The notes under the pieces were generated by a model, which worked only from the letters and a program-made list of their open reading frames with translations, did not search any database and was not told where the DNA came from. A DNA stretch of 64,000 bases from Perkinsus olseni (Eukaryota > Perkinsozoa > Perkinsida), in NCBI GenBank assembly GCA_013115125.1, contig JABANN010000125.1:1-64000 (forward strand), given 5' to 3'. The position numbers were made by a program, and so were the translations under genes. This document shows, one piece after another, positions 35,001 to 44,316 of this stretch (position 1 is the first letter of the stretch; each line of letters starts with the position of its first letter).

Positions 35001-37399
35001 CAGAAGGGACGCCGTAACAGACTCGAGCGCATCATCCGCTAAACCACTCCTCGCCCTCATCGTACAGGTCGCCGTAGCGCCGATCCTGGAGATGATTACA
35101 GTGAGGAGGTGTCCGAGGCCAGTACACTTTCGGACCCCCTCGGCCGACCACATGAGAATGCATCTTACAAGTTAGGGACAGCCGAACGCAAGCAACGACG
35201 AGTAGGGACTGCCAGAGAGCGGCTGTGGCGATCTGCCCTGTAGGGCGCCACCAAGAACAGCGCGAAGTTGAGGATGAGCGAATCCATGAACAAGATAGCG
35301 ACGCTAGCAAAGGAGGCCAACTTCCATATGATGTCGATCGCACAGCTGGCTAGAACCCCGCCCAATATCAAGCAGCTGGTATTCCTGGACAAATTAGAAA
35401 AGGTCCGTCTACCAGTGGCACTGCTCGGCGAGGATGTACGCCATGCAGGCCTCGAAGGTTCCCCCGGCAGCACCCGAGGACGTGTTAGCCCAAGGTGGCC
35501 ATGTTATACTGGCCGTCGCTGGAGGGGCGTCGGCGGCCAGGGAGGGAGAGAGTCAGTTGCCTCCAACAGTCGGATGGTTATCAGTCATGCGGCGTCAGGT
35601 GCCAAGATAGGACTGGAGCATTTCGTATCACCAATGCGGGCTGCCTACTTCGCCGAGGCCATCCCTATCGTCGTCCTCGCTCCCTTCATACCAATGGACT
35701 GGAATACAGTAAGCCGCATATCGATGCTGAGCTGGTCACCTGATGCTCTATCAGGTGGCGAGATTTCCGGAGGTCTACTTCGTCCAGGGCTCAGCGTTAT
35801 CACTATTTGACCTCGAACGGGCTAACTTCCGCCAGGCTGCCACGATTCTCGTATCTCAACTGGGATCGGTATTCCCTCTCTGCCCTTCCTAGCCGCTATG
35901 CTGTAGTCCTTGTTGCAGACCAAACCGAGTGGATCCGCCCAGGATCCCTACATGGTAGACGCCGAAGCGATCTTCACGGTTAGGCTCATCGAGAACCACC
36001 TGCCCAAGGTCAGCACCTTCATGTGTGCTGCTGTGAGTGAGTTCGGCCTTCCAGGGGTCGGAGACGGTCGTGGTGGTTGAGTTGGTCTTTGACGAGAACT
36101 ACCACTACTTGCCACACTCCGCCAACCTACGTGGGCGCCCAGCCACGCGCGAAAGCGAAGGGAGGCCATCAACGGCAGAGTCATTGGGCCTCCGCGGCGG
36201 CCGTGTGCGGCAGAGAAGTCCTCCTCGTGTCCGTCAGGCTGGTCGCCTTCTTAGATATCTGGATTCTTCCGGAAGAGCATGAATGCAATAAGGCGGTCTA
36301 CCCGTTGTAAGTGGCCTGGTCGGTACTCCCTGGGAATGCCGCACTCCTCATAGACGCTCAAGCGGGGACAGGCGACCCCGTGCCCGAACCCTCTACGGAC
36401 GCCACACCGACTGTCGTACTTCCCATCAGACAGGTGAGGCGGCGTCAGCAATCACCTCCCGCGTCGAAGGCTAAGACTTACCCCCAGGCGAAATATGCTC
36501 AACCCGAAGAGTATTTTAGACAGCCCAGGTTCGCCTGTGGTCAATTGTACGTTGGGTCTGTAGTGACCTCCTTGGTCGCCAACACCTTCTATAACCCGAG
36601 CTTGGCCCAACTCGTGCAGCAAATGATATCCAGCCGCATACTCATGGTACGCCGCGACTCTGCTGCCCCGTCGACACCCGCCGGGTTTCCAGGTTATCCT
36701 GCCTACCGCATGGGCTGGCCGTTCTTATCTTGACCTTTTCCAGCATCTCATACTGGACAGGAACCTTCTCGCTATTGGACTTTTCCGAACCGCTGAGCCA
36801 GCCAGCGTAGGTTTAAGTCACGGGCCGACAAGAAGGCCCCCCTGGCTGCGGCCCCCGACTTTAAATGACGGCTGTGATTCGAGGTTCGTCCTACTAGTGC
36901 TGGAGCTGCCTCTACCGGGACCGATACGCGGCCCAACACATCTAGCAGTCAAGGTAGTGCTCCCTTGGTCACGGAATCTTGCAACGGCATTCTTTCTCTT
37001 TCAGAGTCTCAGTACCGGAGGTAATCTCGAAAAGACGACTCTATACTAACATCGATCATCATCGTCAAGGCTGAGGACGATGCGACCCTCGATCCTGGTG
37101 TCTTGGTCAGGAGGGTAACCCGTCTGTCTTTCAGTCATTCATACGTCTACACCGCACCAACCGCCATGACATTACTGGTGGAGACCGATCAAATACTATG
37201 TGTTTGCGTGCCGACTTCGGACGATGCAGAGATCGAAGACCTTTTCGAGACGGTGGGTTCGAACGCGGTTGTTTGGTTGCGGCTAAGGCCCCGATGTACA
37301 CGATTGGCGAGTAGAACCAATCTCACCTGGCCGAGATGACATCGCATTTTGTAATATTTTGTCTCGCAGGATGAAGCTGCACTGGACATGGCCATTTAG
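32061..37399 (+). CDS. BK/Slowpoke-like potassium channel with two RCK regions
   Basis: The spliced order matches the BK architecture. An S0-like helix (VWLIVTSAGLFLTQA) is followed by S1-S4 segments including FSYSINFFIAVLYGLETI and WFSFAFFASLRVFQNW, S5 (VNVCIGAVCWVYF), and the pore VTISTVGYGDLSPSTVLGR with an intact TVGYGD filter. S6 runs into YRHIVVAG, the RCK1 opening. RCK1 goes on with YTLQGSLLEAADMRRIGATQ, RYNPTARIIVLLHKAEHKDIL and ICIDQFKLELIGKTCQ. RCK2 has ITINPGADYL, GVYGIFIASD, GGHVILAVAG, LEHFVSPMRAAYFAE, VYFVQGSALSLFDLERANF, VVELVFDENYHYL and FACGQLYVGSVVTSLVANTF. The last exons read LVETDQILCVCVPTSDD and end ALDMAI. The acidic calcium-bowl run of animal BK is not seen at the expected place. 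These channels pass potassium outward on voltage and/or ligand binding. Exact exon ends between 32100 and 32780 are approximate. Confidence 0.88.
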
Positions 37400-37756
37400 A
37401 GCTAGGGATTGACGATGTATGTTCCTCCACGTAAATTACGACTGTCTCCCGCCGCACTAGTCGTTGTGCTATATCCATCTTTCAAATTCTCTCTCTTGGT
37501 CGCTGAGGTCGAGCGAACGAGGCGAATAACGTTAAGCCTCCCTCGTAACGTCACCAAAATCAGTTCATTGCGAGTTTAGTTGTTCTGGCCTGGATCCAGT
37601 AACTCTCCACGCTCTACACGCATAACTCAACACAACGGAATACTGTTCTGATAAGAAGCTGTCAAGAGGGAGAGCTGCGAAAGGGTATTGCTTTTTGCGA
37701 GGCCTCTTTTCGCAGACACTTTCAACAAGAGTATTTAGCTTAAAACGAATACTCGG
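37400..37756. other. Convergent intergenic region
   Basis: 357 bp between the channel stop and the GST stop, which face each other. AT-richer than its neighbours; no gene, RNA or repeat seen. Confidence 0.5.
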
Positions 37757-38652
37757 TTACTCAGTCATAACCTCGTGTTTTTCCCTCCAAAGCTCAACAG
37801 CGGGATGGGAATCGATGGCAGCGAAGACGTGCGCTAGCTTCTTGTAAGAGGGCAACAGATCTTCTGGAAGGCCGGTGACAAAGGGGAGGTTAAGCACCTC
37901 GTAAACACCGTACAGTGCCTACACGGACAACTCAATCACCATGACTTAGCACACAATCACCAGCCGACTTACGAGATCGGCAATGGTCAGAGAATCGCCA
38001 GTCGTGTATTCGTGATCTCCCATACGCTCCTCGATCTTGCTGAAGAAGAAGGGGAGGACCTTCTTGTACAGATTCTGAACACGGAAAGCAATATCGAACT
38101 ATTGTTCGCTTCATGGCGGAAAACAACGAAGATTCCCGTCGACAGGGCTTACTTCCTGAGCGGCCACCTTTTGCTCTCCTTCAGGCGATTTCATAACGCT
38201 AATGATACTCGTCTGAATATCCTTGGCAATATCCATCATCTCATCAACACGCAATCTCCGCTTGAGATCAACAGGGTACAGACCAGTGGAGGGGTTGAGC
38301 TGAGCAGAACAACGCACATTCATAACCTAAACGAGAATCGCAGAGAACCATAGGAGGTGTTTCATCAGGGACTTACCGCTGCCACATACCGCATGATAGC
38401 GTGGTTCTGGGTGACTTGAGTGCCGTCCTCGAACTCGAGCACTGGCACCTGAGCGAGAGGGAACTTGCCGGACGCCTTCAACTCAGGCCAGTCCGCCTTC
38501 TGTATCCTCTCATCGATGAACTTGATGCCTGCAGGGTAATCAACTTAGCAGACCACAACATCCATTCAGAGAGCACTACCAGAGATGGCAAAGATGAATC
38601 TGATGGGGTCGGCCGGGCCTGCTTCGAAATAATAAAGCTTCAGAGCTGCCAT
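37757..38652 (-). CDS. Glutathione S-transferase, sigma-like
   Basis: Exon 1 begins MAALKLYYFEAGPADPIRF, the thioredoxin-fold start with the catalytic tyrosine region, then IKFIDERIQKADWPELKASG, KFPLAQVPVLEFEDG (with the cis-Pro VPVL) and TQNHAIMRYVA (the glutathione-binding S/NxAI-RY block). After introns the helical C-terminal domain reads GLYPVDLKRRLRVDEMMDI, KVLPFFFSKIEERMGDH, YTTGDSLTIADL and ALYGVYEVLNLPF, ending REKHEVMTE with TAA at 37757-37759. Four or more exons, with introns of 50-100 nt. Length (about 205-210 residues) is normal for the class. It conjugates glutathione to electrophiles, or isomerises lipids, in the cytosol. Confidence 0.88.
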
Positions 38653-39439
38653 GGCTTACAACGAATGGAAATAAGTTAGTAAGTGAGAATACTAAAGACA
38701 CGGGTCCTCTACACTCCTCTGAAGTCGACTCTTCCTCTGTAAAGCCAGAGGAGGTCTTGGCATGGTCATCAAGCGTGATGAGTTATCACCAACCCGAAAG
38801 CGTCCTCGGCTTTATCACCACTGACAACTCAGCCAAGAAACACAAGATCCTAGCGGGTTTACCACACCGTATCGAAGTTGTGTGCCGGTGTCCCGTTGAT
38901 TGTCGTCCGATCCAAGACTCATTTCGTTGTCACGAGTTCGCAGTTAACCCAACTAGATATACTCAATGCAAAGGATGTTGAAGTGAAATAGTAAAACGAA
39001 TGGTAAAGTGTTATGTAACAAGGAATGGTGTTGTTGTTGTTGTTGTTGAAGGTTACCAACAAAAACAACAAAGCGGTAACCATCTATCATCTCGACAAAA
39101 AGAGCCTCACGAATTATTATCACAACAACAGAGATGAGAGCTACATTTGAGACACGTTGCCCGTCGTCAATACCCTATGACGAGCTGCTTGGTCGTAATG
39201 TATTGGTATACAACAAACGACGAGTGGTGGTCCAACGGACTACAATAAGGAGAGGAAGTACACTTACTGCTGCTGAGGAGGAGGAGGTCACTAAATACAG
39301 GTCACGCACAACGGCTAGAGGCTCTACAACAGAGAGAGGGAAGGGAACGCACCCGACGGTACGAACACTGATATCACTTTATGACGTTAAGAGAGAATGA
39401 CATGCTTCATCAACACTTGCGGGGCTCCACGTTCAGCCA
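38653..39439. other. Intergenic region with simple repeats
   Basis: Upstream of GST and downstream of the NIPA-type gene. Contains an interrupted GTT/AAC-rich tract at 39028-39075. A plus frame at 39134-39400 overlaps nothing else but lacks domain or splice support. Confidence 0.45.
39028..39048 (+). repeat. (GTT)n microsatellite
   Basis: Seven GTT/TTG units in perfect array, followed after 12 bp by a CAACAAAAACAACAA stretch of the opposite strand type, so the two could pair as a loose hairpin. Confidence 0.85.
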
Positions 39440-41551
39440 TCACAGCTGCGAGATAGAAACGTCAGGACTTCGTCGAGACCCGATATCATCACCAGCAACG
39501 GCAGCGGATGAACATGAAGGCATCGACTCAGGCGGTGTATCAGGTGGCGGTGCAGCAACGCGGAGGGCCGAGCTCGCAGCAGCGGTCCTCGATACCCCAG
39601 TTGACGTCCTCCAACCGCGGGATTCCCTGCGCGCACCTCTCAGACCAGTTTCCAAGTCGTTGAGCTCAACACTGTTGTCAATGGTACCGAAGGAAGATTC
39701 ATCTCCTTGGTCGTCAGCACTGTGGGGAGTCTCAGTCGATGGAGAGGCCAGATTGCCGAAGCCACCGTTGCGTATTTCTCTCTGTCTAAGCCTCCTCAGC
39801 CGCTTCTTCTCAGCCTTTACGCGTTTCCTCCCCGTCCACCATCTACTCAATCTAAGATAGGGAGGATCGGGGAAAGTGCGATCAAAATCGCCCGAGTTCG
39901 TCCCAACCGAGACCGATCTTAGCCTGAAGGAACGCCTTCTCTCCAGCTCAGCATCATCAGTGGGTTCAACCCCCGCTGGAGCTGACTCTTCCCGATGCGA
40001 CTGCTCGGCCGATCGGGCAGACTCAGTGCGATCAATATTATTGCGATGATGATGATGATGCTGTGTTTCCCTCGGCTCTATGACGAAGCCTCCGAGATCA
40101 GCTCCCTCTTCACGACGAATCTCCGCAGCAGCATCCACCGTCATCGCCGACATAATCCTCGTAAGAGTACGCTGCCTCGTCAGATGAGTCCCACCAGGAC
40201 TCCTCGTACCATCCAATGGTGGGGGAGGTGGGACCTCATTGCTGTACGGTACCAAAGCCGGTCCGCCCTCCGATAACGAATTGGAGAGCATGGACATCGT
40301 CCGAACCCTCGGTGGTGGCGGAGAACACGAACGATGATTCCCACTCTCGCCATCAGGAGTACCAATAGTGCCCGAGCTCAGTCCACTGAGTCGCCTCGGG
40401 GAGGGAAGGGGTGGCCCCCCAAGGTGGCGCCCCTCCCCAGCAGGAGACAAGAGACCTCCGTATTGAGGAAGGGATATGCTGTTGAGGCTAACCGGAGTGT
40501 TGGCGACACTCATCGCGCTGATGCTATCACTGCGAGAGGGTCTAACATTCTGGCTGCTAGCAACAGAGCTCCGCCGACGGGAGGTCTCCTGATTCTGATC
40601 CGCCTCTGACGTCCTTGGACTCAGGAGAAACACTCCGAAAAAAAGAACGCCAGTGCCGCTGAAGAAGACACCCAACTGCCATGACTGCATTGATACGAAC
40701 TCCTTAAATACTATGCCACCAGACAGCATAGTTGACAGGGTCCAACACACCTGTGTCAATGGTACGAGGAATGCCCCGGGGAATATCCTCAGGGCCCGAT
40801 TGAGATGAATAACCCAAAAGATGGCTGCGAAGAGCCACGCGAAGAGTACCAGGAACGTTCTTCCCTGATAGAGTTGGGTAACATGACCACCAAACGCCTG
40901 CGTGATGATGAGCGATAGCACCTTGCCCGATACTACAGATTGGGCGCCAACTGCTGCTACGCAGAAGGTGTAACCCGTGGGGACGAGGAATCGGGTTACC
41001 CGACTCTGAGATCGCGGCAATGACAGCTCCCACTGTATTCTCTTCGGCCATTTGGATTTGCTGAACCACAAAATGGGTGCTCCCGTACGCATCCAGAAGG
41101 CGAAACCAATGACCAGGATGACAGTGAGCAGGCCCAGCAGAAAGTAACCGTGGGTAGCGGAAAAGTAGAAGTCTCGAAACATGACGTCGACATTGTTAAT
41201 AGCCTCAGATTTATTGGACGAAATCACCAACATGACGATTGCTCCGATGATGACCACCGTACCGCAAACGTTGAATACTGTGAAGGGTTCCTTCAGGAAA
41301 TAGTGCACGAAAAACAAATTGGACACGAACTGGATAGCCGATATGCCAGATAGCAGAGATTGGGGGGCGAAGGCGAAGGATCCGAAGGTTAAAATGGATC
41401 CAATACAGAAGAGGATGAGCCCTATTGCAAGATAATGGCCTTTGCCATGCCTTACAGCTGTATGATACTTCATCAATACCGTACCAAGATTAGTCGTGAT
41501 GGCACCGACAATGTTAACAGCGATGCCGATGACGAACCGTGTGGCAGACAT
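39440..41551 (-). CDS. NIPA-type magnesium transporter with long cytoplasmic tail
   Basis: One uninterrupted frame of 703 codons. Residues 1-320 form about nine membrane helices of the NIPA/DUF803 fold: MSATRFVIGIAVNIVGAIT, then TNLGTVLMKY, GSFAFAPQSLLSGISAIQF, VHYFLKEPFTVFNVCGT, VGAQSVVSGKVLSLI, and PLTQVCWTLSTMLSGGIVF. Animal NIPA proteins carry Mg2+ across endosomal and plasma membranes. Residues 320-703 are a hydrophilic tail rich in Ser, Arg, Pro and Gly with a QHHHHHR run near 40040, far longer than in animal NIPAs. Unlike nearly every neighbour it has no intron. It is divergent to the AT-hook gene. Confidence 0.85.
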   Translation of the reverse strand: MSATRFVIGIAVNIVGAITTNLGTVLMKYHTAVRHGKGHYLAIGLILFCIGSILTFGSFAFAPQSLLSGISAIQFVSNLFFVHYFLKEPFTVFNVCGTVVIIGAIVMLVISSNKSEAINNVDVMFRDFYFSATHGYFLLGLLTVILVIGFAFWMRTGAPILWFSKSKWPKRIQWELSLPRSQSRVTRFLVPTGYTFCVAAVGAQSVVSGKVLSLIITQAFGGHVTQLYQGRTFLVLFAWLFAAIFWVIHLNRALRIFPGAFLVPLTQVCWTLSTMLSGGIVFKEFVSMQSWQLGVFFSGTGVLFFGVFLLSPRTSEADQNQETSRRRSSVASSQNVRPSRSDSISAMSVANTPVSLNSISLPQYGGLLSPAGEGRHLGGPPLPSPRRLSGLSSGTIGTPDGESGNHRSCSPPPPRVRTMSMLSNSLSEGGPALVPYSNEVPPPPPLDGTRSPGGTHLTRQRTLTRIMSAMTVDAAAEIRREEGADLGGFVIEPRETQHHHHHRNNIDRTESARSAEQSHREESAPAGVEPTDDAELERRRSFRLRSVSVGTNSGDFDRTFPDPPYLRLSRWWTGRKRVKAEKKRLRRLRQREIRNGGFGNLASPSTETPHSADDQGDESSFGTIDNSVELNDLETGLRGARRESRGWRTSTGVSRTAAASSALRVAAPPPDTPPESMPSCSSAAVAGDDIGSRRSPDVSISQL

Positions 41552-42095
41552 CGGATTACGATAGCAGTAGTAGTTTTATTAATGTTATCACTTCGACGAC
41601 GAGGACGACGAGGTAAATAGGAATACTAGTAGGCCACTCAACTGCTGGAAATAATGATGATAATCGATTCAGCCCCCTCTACCCTGTAGGCCCCCCTTCA
41701 CCGCTGCGACCACCTAATGCCACCAATCGCCCTCATTTCCCGCGTCTACTACCAGTCCTGTCATCTTGATTGATATCGGAGGAAGAGACTGACGCCTAAG
41801 TAGTCTCCTGCTGGCTGCAGTAGATCCGTTTCTAACGCGCTGATGGAATTCATAGCAGCAGCTTTCTAGAGCTCAGAGAAGGCTTATCGCCCCCAAGTCC
41901 CCCGCGAGTATCCTAGTACCTCGAAACCTCTCCCCTGATGACCCCTGACCAACCGCTGATCCGCCTGTTGACACATCCAAGACGCCCTCATTCCCACGGC
42001 CCCACAAGACCCTTCCAATTCTACAATGCCCTTTACACAGCGAGAGTACAGCATTAACCCTTCTTGAGAGGACGCACGCCAAAATGCCAAGGTCT

Positions 42096-42137
42096 TCAGG
42101 GCGCGCGCGATGTTGACGTTAACCGCGCGCGCCCTGA
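42096..42137. repeat. Perfect 14-bp inverted repeat in a divergent promoter region
   Basis: Arms 42096-42109 and 42124-42137 (TCAGGGCGCGCGCG and its complement) are perfect, with a 14-nt spacer containing GTTAAC. The element lies 50 bp before the AT-hook gene ATG and about 545 bp before the NIPA ATG. It may be a binding site for a dimeric factor or a 5' UTR hairpin. Confidence 0.85.
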
Positions 42138-42187
42138 GGTGTATTCTGTTGGATGACCTCTCGTCCGGTATATCCTCCTTTTCTGTG

Positions 42188-44113
42188 ATGCCCCGGAAGG
42201 CCTCTGCCAAAACTCGGAAACGAGCATCAGCGAAGAGTAAGAGGAGGGGGTCAACGGCCGCAGCTAGCACTGCGATGGAGGCGGAGCGAAGGGCACTACT
42301 GACGCCTGAGAATTCTGGTAGGGCGCATCTTGGGCGATGTTAAGGGTCGTTGAGGCCTGTGTTTCAGAGGGAGGCTCGACCTTCTCACGGTGGTTGCGGT
42401 GGCTGGATACGGTGTATCAGAGTACACCGTCAGGTGATATGCCCGACGTCATTGGCGAATTAAAGCAAGCTGAGCTTGAGTGAGCTCAAGATTATGATGA
42501 CGCTGTTGCTGTATGGGGGTGGTCCTAGATACACCCAGCTGATGTGCTCTACTGCACCGGCCGGCGCTGATCTAGGCGACGAGGGAGGAAGCAGGGGGAT
42601 AGTCCGGTTGATGAAGCCCGAACCTGCACCACCCAAGTGGCAGCCAACAGGCAGGCGGCGGGCAGGTGGGGGACAGGGCATCATACCGCCGGTCAAGGAG
42701 GCGGTTAAGGTGGAAGTCCCTGCTGTTGCGAAAGAGGCGACTGAGAGTAATACAGGATGACTCACCGTAAATAGGAAAATTCGTAGCTAGGGTGCTTCGG
42801 GGTTCCGCGAAGGTGTCCTAGGCGTTTTCGGTAGTGCTGAATGTCTCGACGCTTACGGTTTCATTAGCCTTATTACCTGGGACGTTGGAGTCTGGCGTTT
42901 TGGGGTTTCCGTTGAGGGGCAATTTGACGACGTACGTGCAGGTAAACCGAAGCGAAAGAGGGGGCGACCGAGGAAGTCAGAAAGGACGGTTATCACAGCC
43001 AAGGGAAATGCCGCCATCCCACCTGGTGCAGCTCGACCATCGACTCCTAAGACCCTGGATACTGAGGATAAGGCCAGGGCTAAGAAGGCTAGGACGAATG
43101 CTAGTAGCAGCCCCAAGGCACCTCCAACTCGTGTGGTCTACGATTCTCTGGGACCTGTCGGAGTGGAGGTCATTCCTGGGTAAGGCTGCTGAAAATACCA
43201 TTGCCTTTGTGATGAGCTTATTGCTGTGCAGGGTTCCTAAAGCTGTGAAAACAGCGACGCAGGCCTCCGGTCGCTCACAAGCGGAGGTTGTTGGCCATCC
43301 TGCACCGCCCGTTAAAAAGAATAATCAGCAGCAGCAGCCTTCCCCAGCGTAAGGCTGTATTGGGAGGTCACTGTGTCAGTGTCACCCTTAGGACGGTTAC
43401 ACGGCCCTCCGGGACGAGTCCCACGGCAACCAAGAAGCAACCTGCTGCAGCCAACAAGGCGGCCCCGATGACGCCATTGGTGTCAAATGTAATAGACGCT
43501 ACAGTGGCAGTCATAGCAGTATCATGAGTATCATCAGTTACCTCCCGGGGTGGTGTCCCATGCGGCGAGTCCAGCCTTGGCCTACGCCTTTCTATTGCAG
43601 CAGGCAGCCCTTCAACACCGCCAACGACAGGCCAAAGCGGCTCCTACTGCTACAGTCAACAAGCCCCCATCTGCGGTCACGGCCGGCGGTGGTGGGGCGA
43701 AGGCGAGCACGGCGGGGCCACAGGAACAGCAGCAGCATGAACTACTTGTGCAGCAGCTGAAGAGCCTCGTTGCTGCGCATCAGGCGTCCTGGGGACAGGC
43801 GGCGCAGGCTCGCCAGGCGGGCAAAACCGCACCGTCAACGGCCCCGGGGATTGGCCAATTTAAGTCAGAGTCGAGTAGACGTGAGGTCAATCAGCAAGAT
43901 GTCGCGGCTGGGAATCGAACCCACGGCCTCATTGCTCCGAGAATTGATCGTTTGGCTGGGAGTTCTGTGTCCCAGTCAGCAGTTAAGAGTGTGGAGAAGC
44001 TGGGCAGAGCTCCGGTATCTCTGATACCCAGGGTGGGCAAGGAGTCGGGAACCAACGCTGACGGCGAGAAGAAGGGGTCTCCTAAGAAGGAGCGTTGCGA
44101 TGAAAACGGATGA
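42188..44113 (+). CDS. AT-hook nuclear protein, Ala/Gln/Pro-rich
   Basis: Exon 1 encodes MPRKASAKTRKRASAKSKRR, a strongly basic N-terminus. Later exons include ECLDAYGFISLITWDVGVW followed by GKPKRKRGRPRKSERTV, a canonical AT-hook (RGRP core) at about 42940-42985, and lysine-rich AKKARTNASSSPKAPP. A 50-nt intron joins in phase to VPKAVKTATQASGRSQAE and KKNNQQQQPSPA. The last long exon is Ala/Gln-rich (LLQQAALQHRQRQAKA, QEQQQHELLVQQLKSLV). The AT-hook binds the minor groove of AT-rich DNA, so a chromatin role is likely. Internal exons between 42330 and 42780 are not fully resolved, and the gene may continue into the one at 44317. Confidence 0.6.
43909..43928 (-). other. tRNA T-arm/B-box-like sequence, no complete tRNA
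   Basis: Read on the minus strand, this holds GGTTCGATTCC, a perfect internal B-box and T-loop, followed by a 7-base acceptor-like CCGCGAC. The matching 5' acceptor strand (GTCGCGG) is missing within 70-90 nt upstream, and no A-box or cloverleaf forms. It may be a tRNA or SINE remnant, or chance inside the AT-hook gene's exon. Confidence 0.4.
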
Positions 44114-44316
44114 AGAGGTGCCGAGGGTTCAATAATGAACTGAATTACGTGCAAGTGGAGATTGCCGCGTTGCTACAGTGGTTTTGGTTGCCAGCCAGAG
44201 TACGGCAGGATGGTGGAGGGTGAGTGTTTGTAATTGGCCTATCGTACTTCGGTTATTGTTGAGTTTGTGCAACGGAGGGGGTGGGTATTGGTGGGGTCCC
44301 TCAGTTTGGGCGAGAC

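Noticed and set aside
43870-43970. Complete tRNA gene on the minus strand
   Set aside because: The 5' acceptor strand, D-arm and A-box are missing; only the T-arm half is present.
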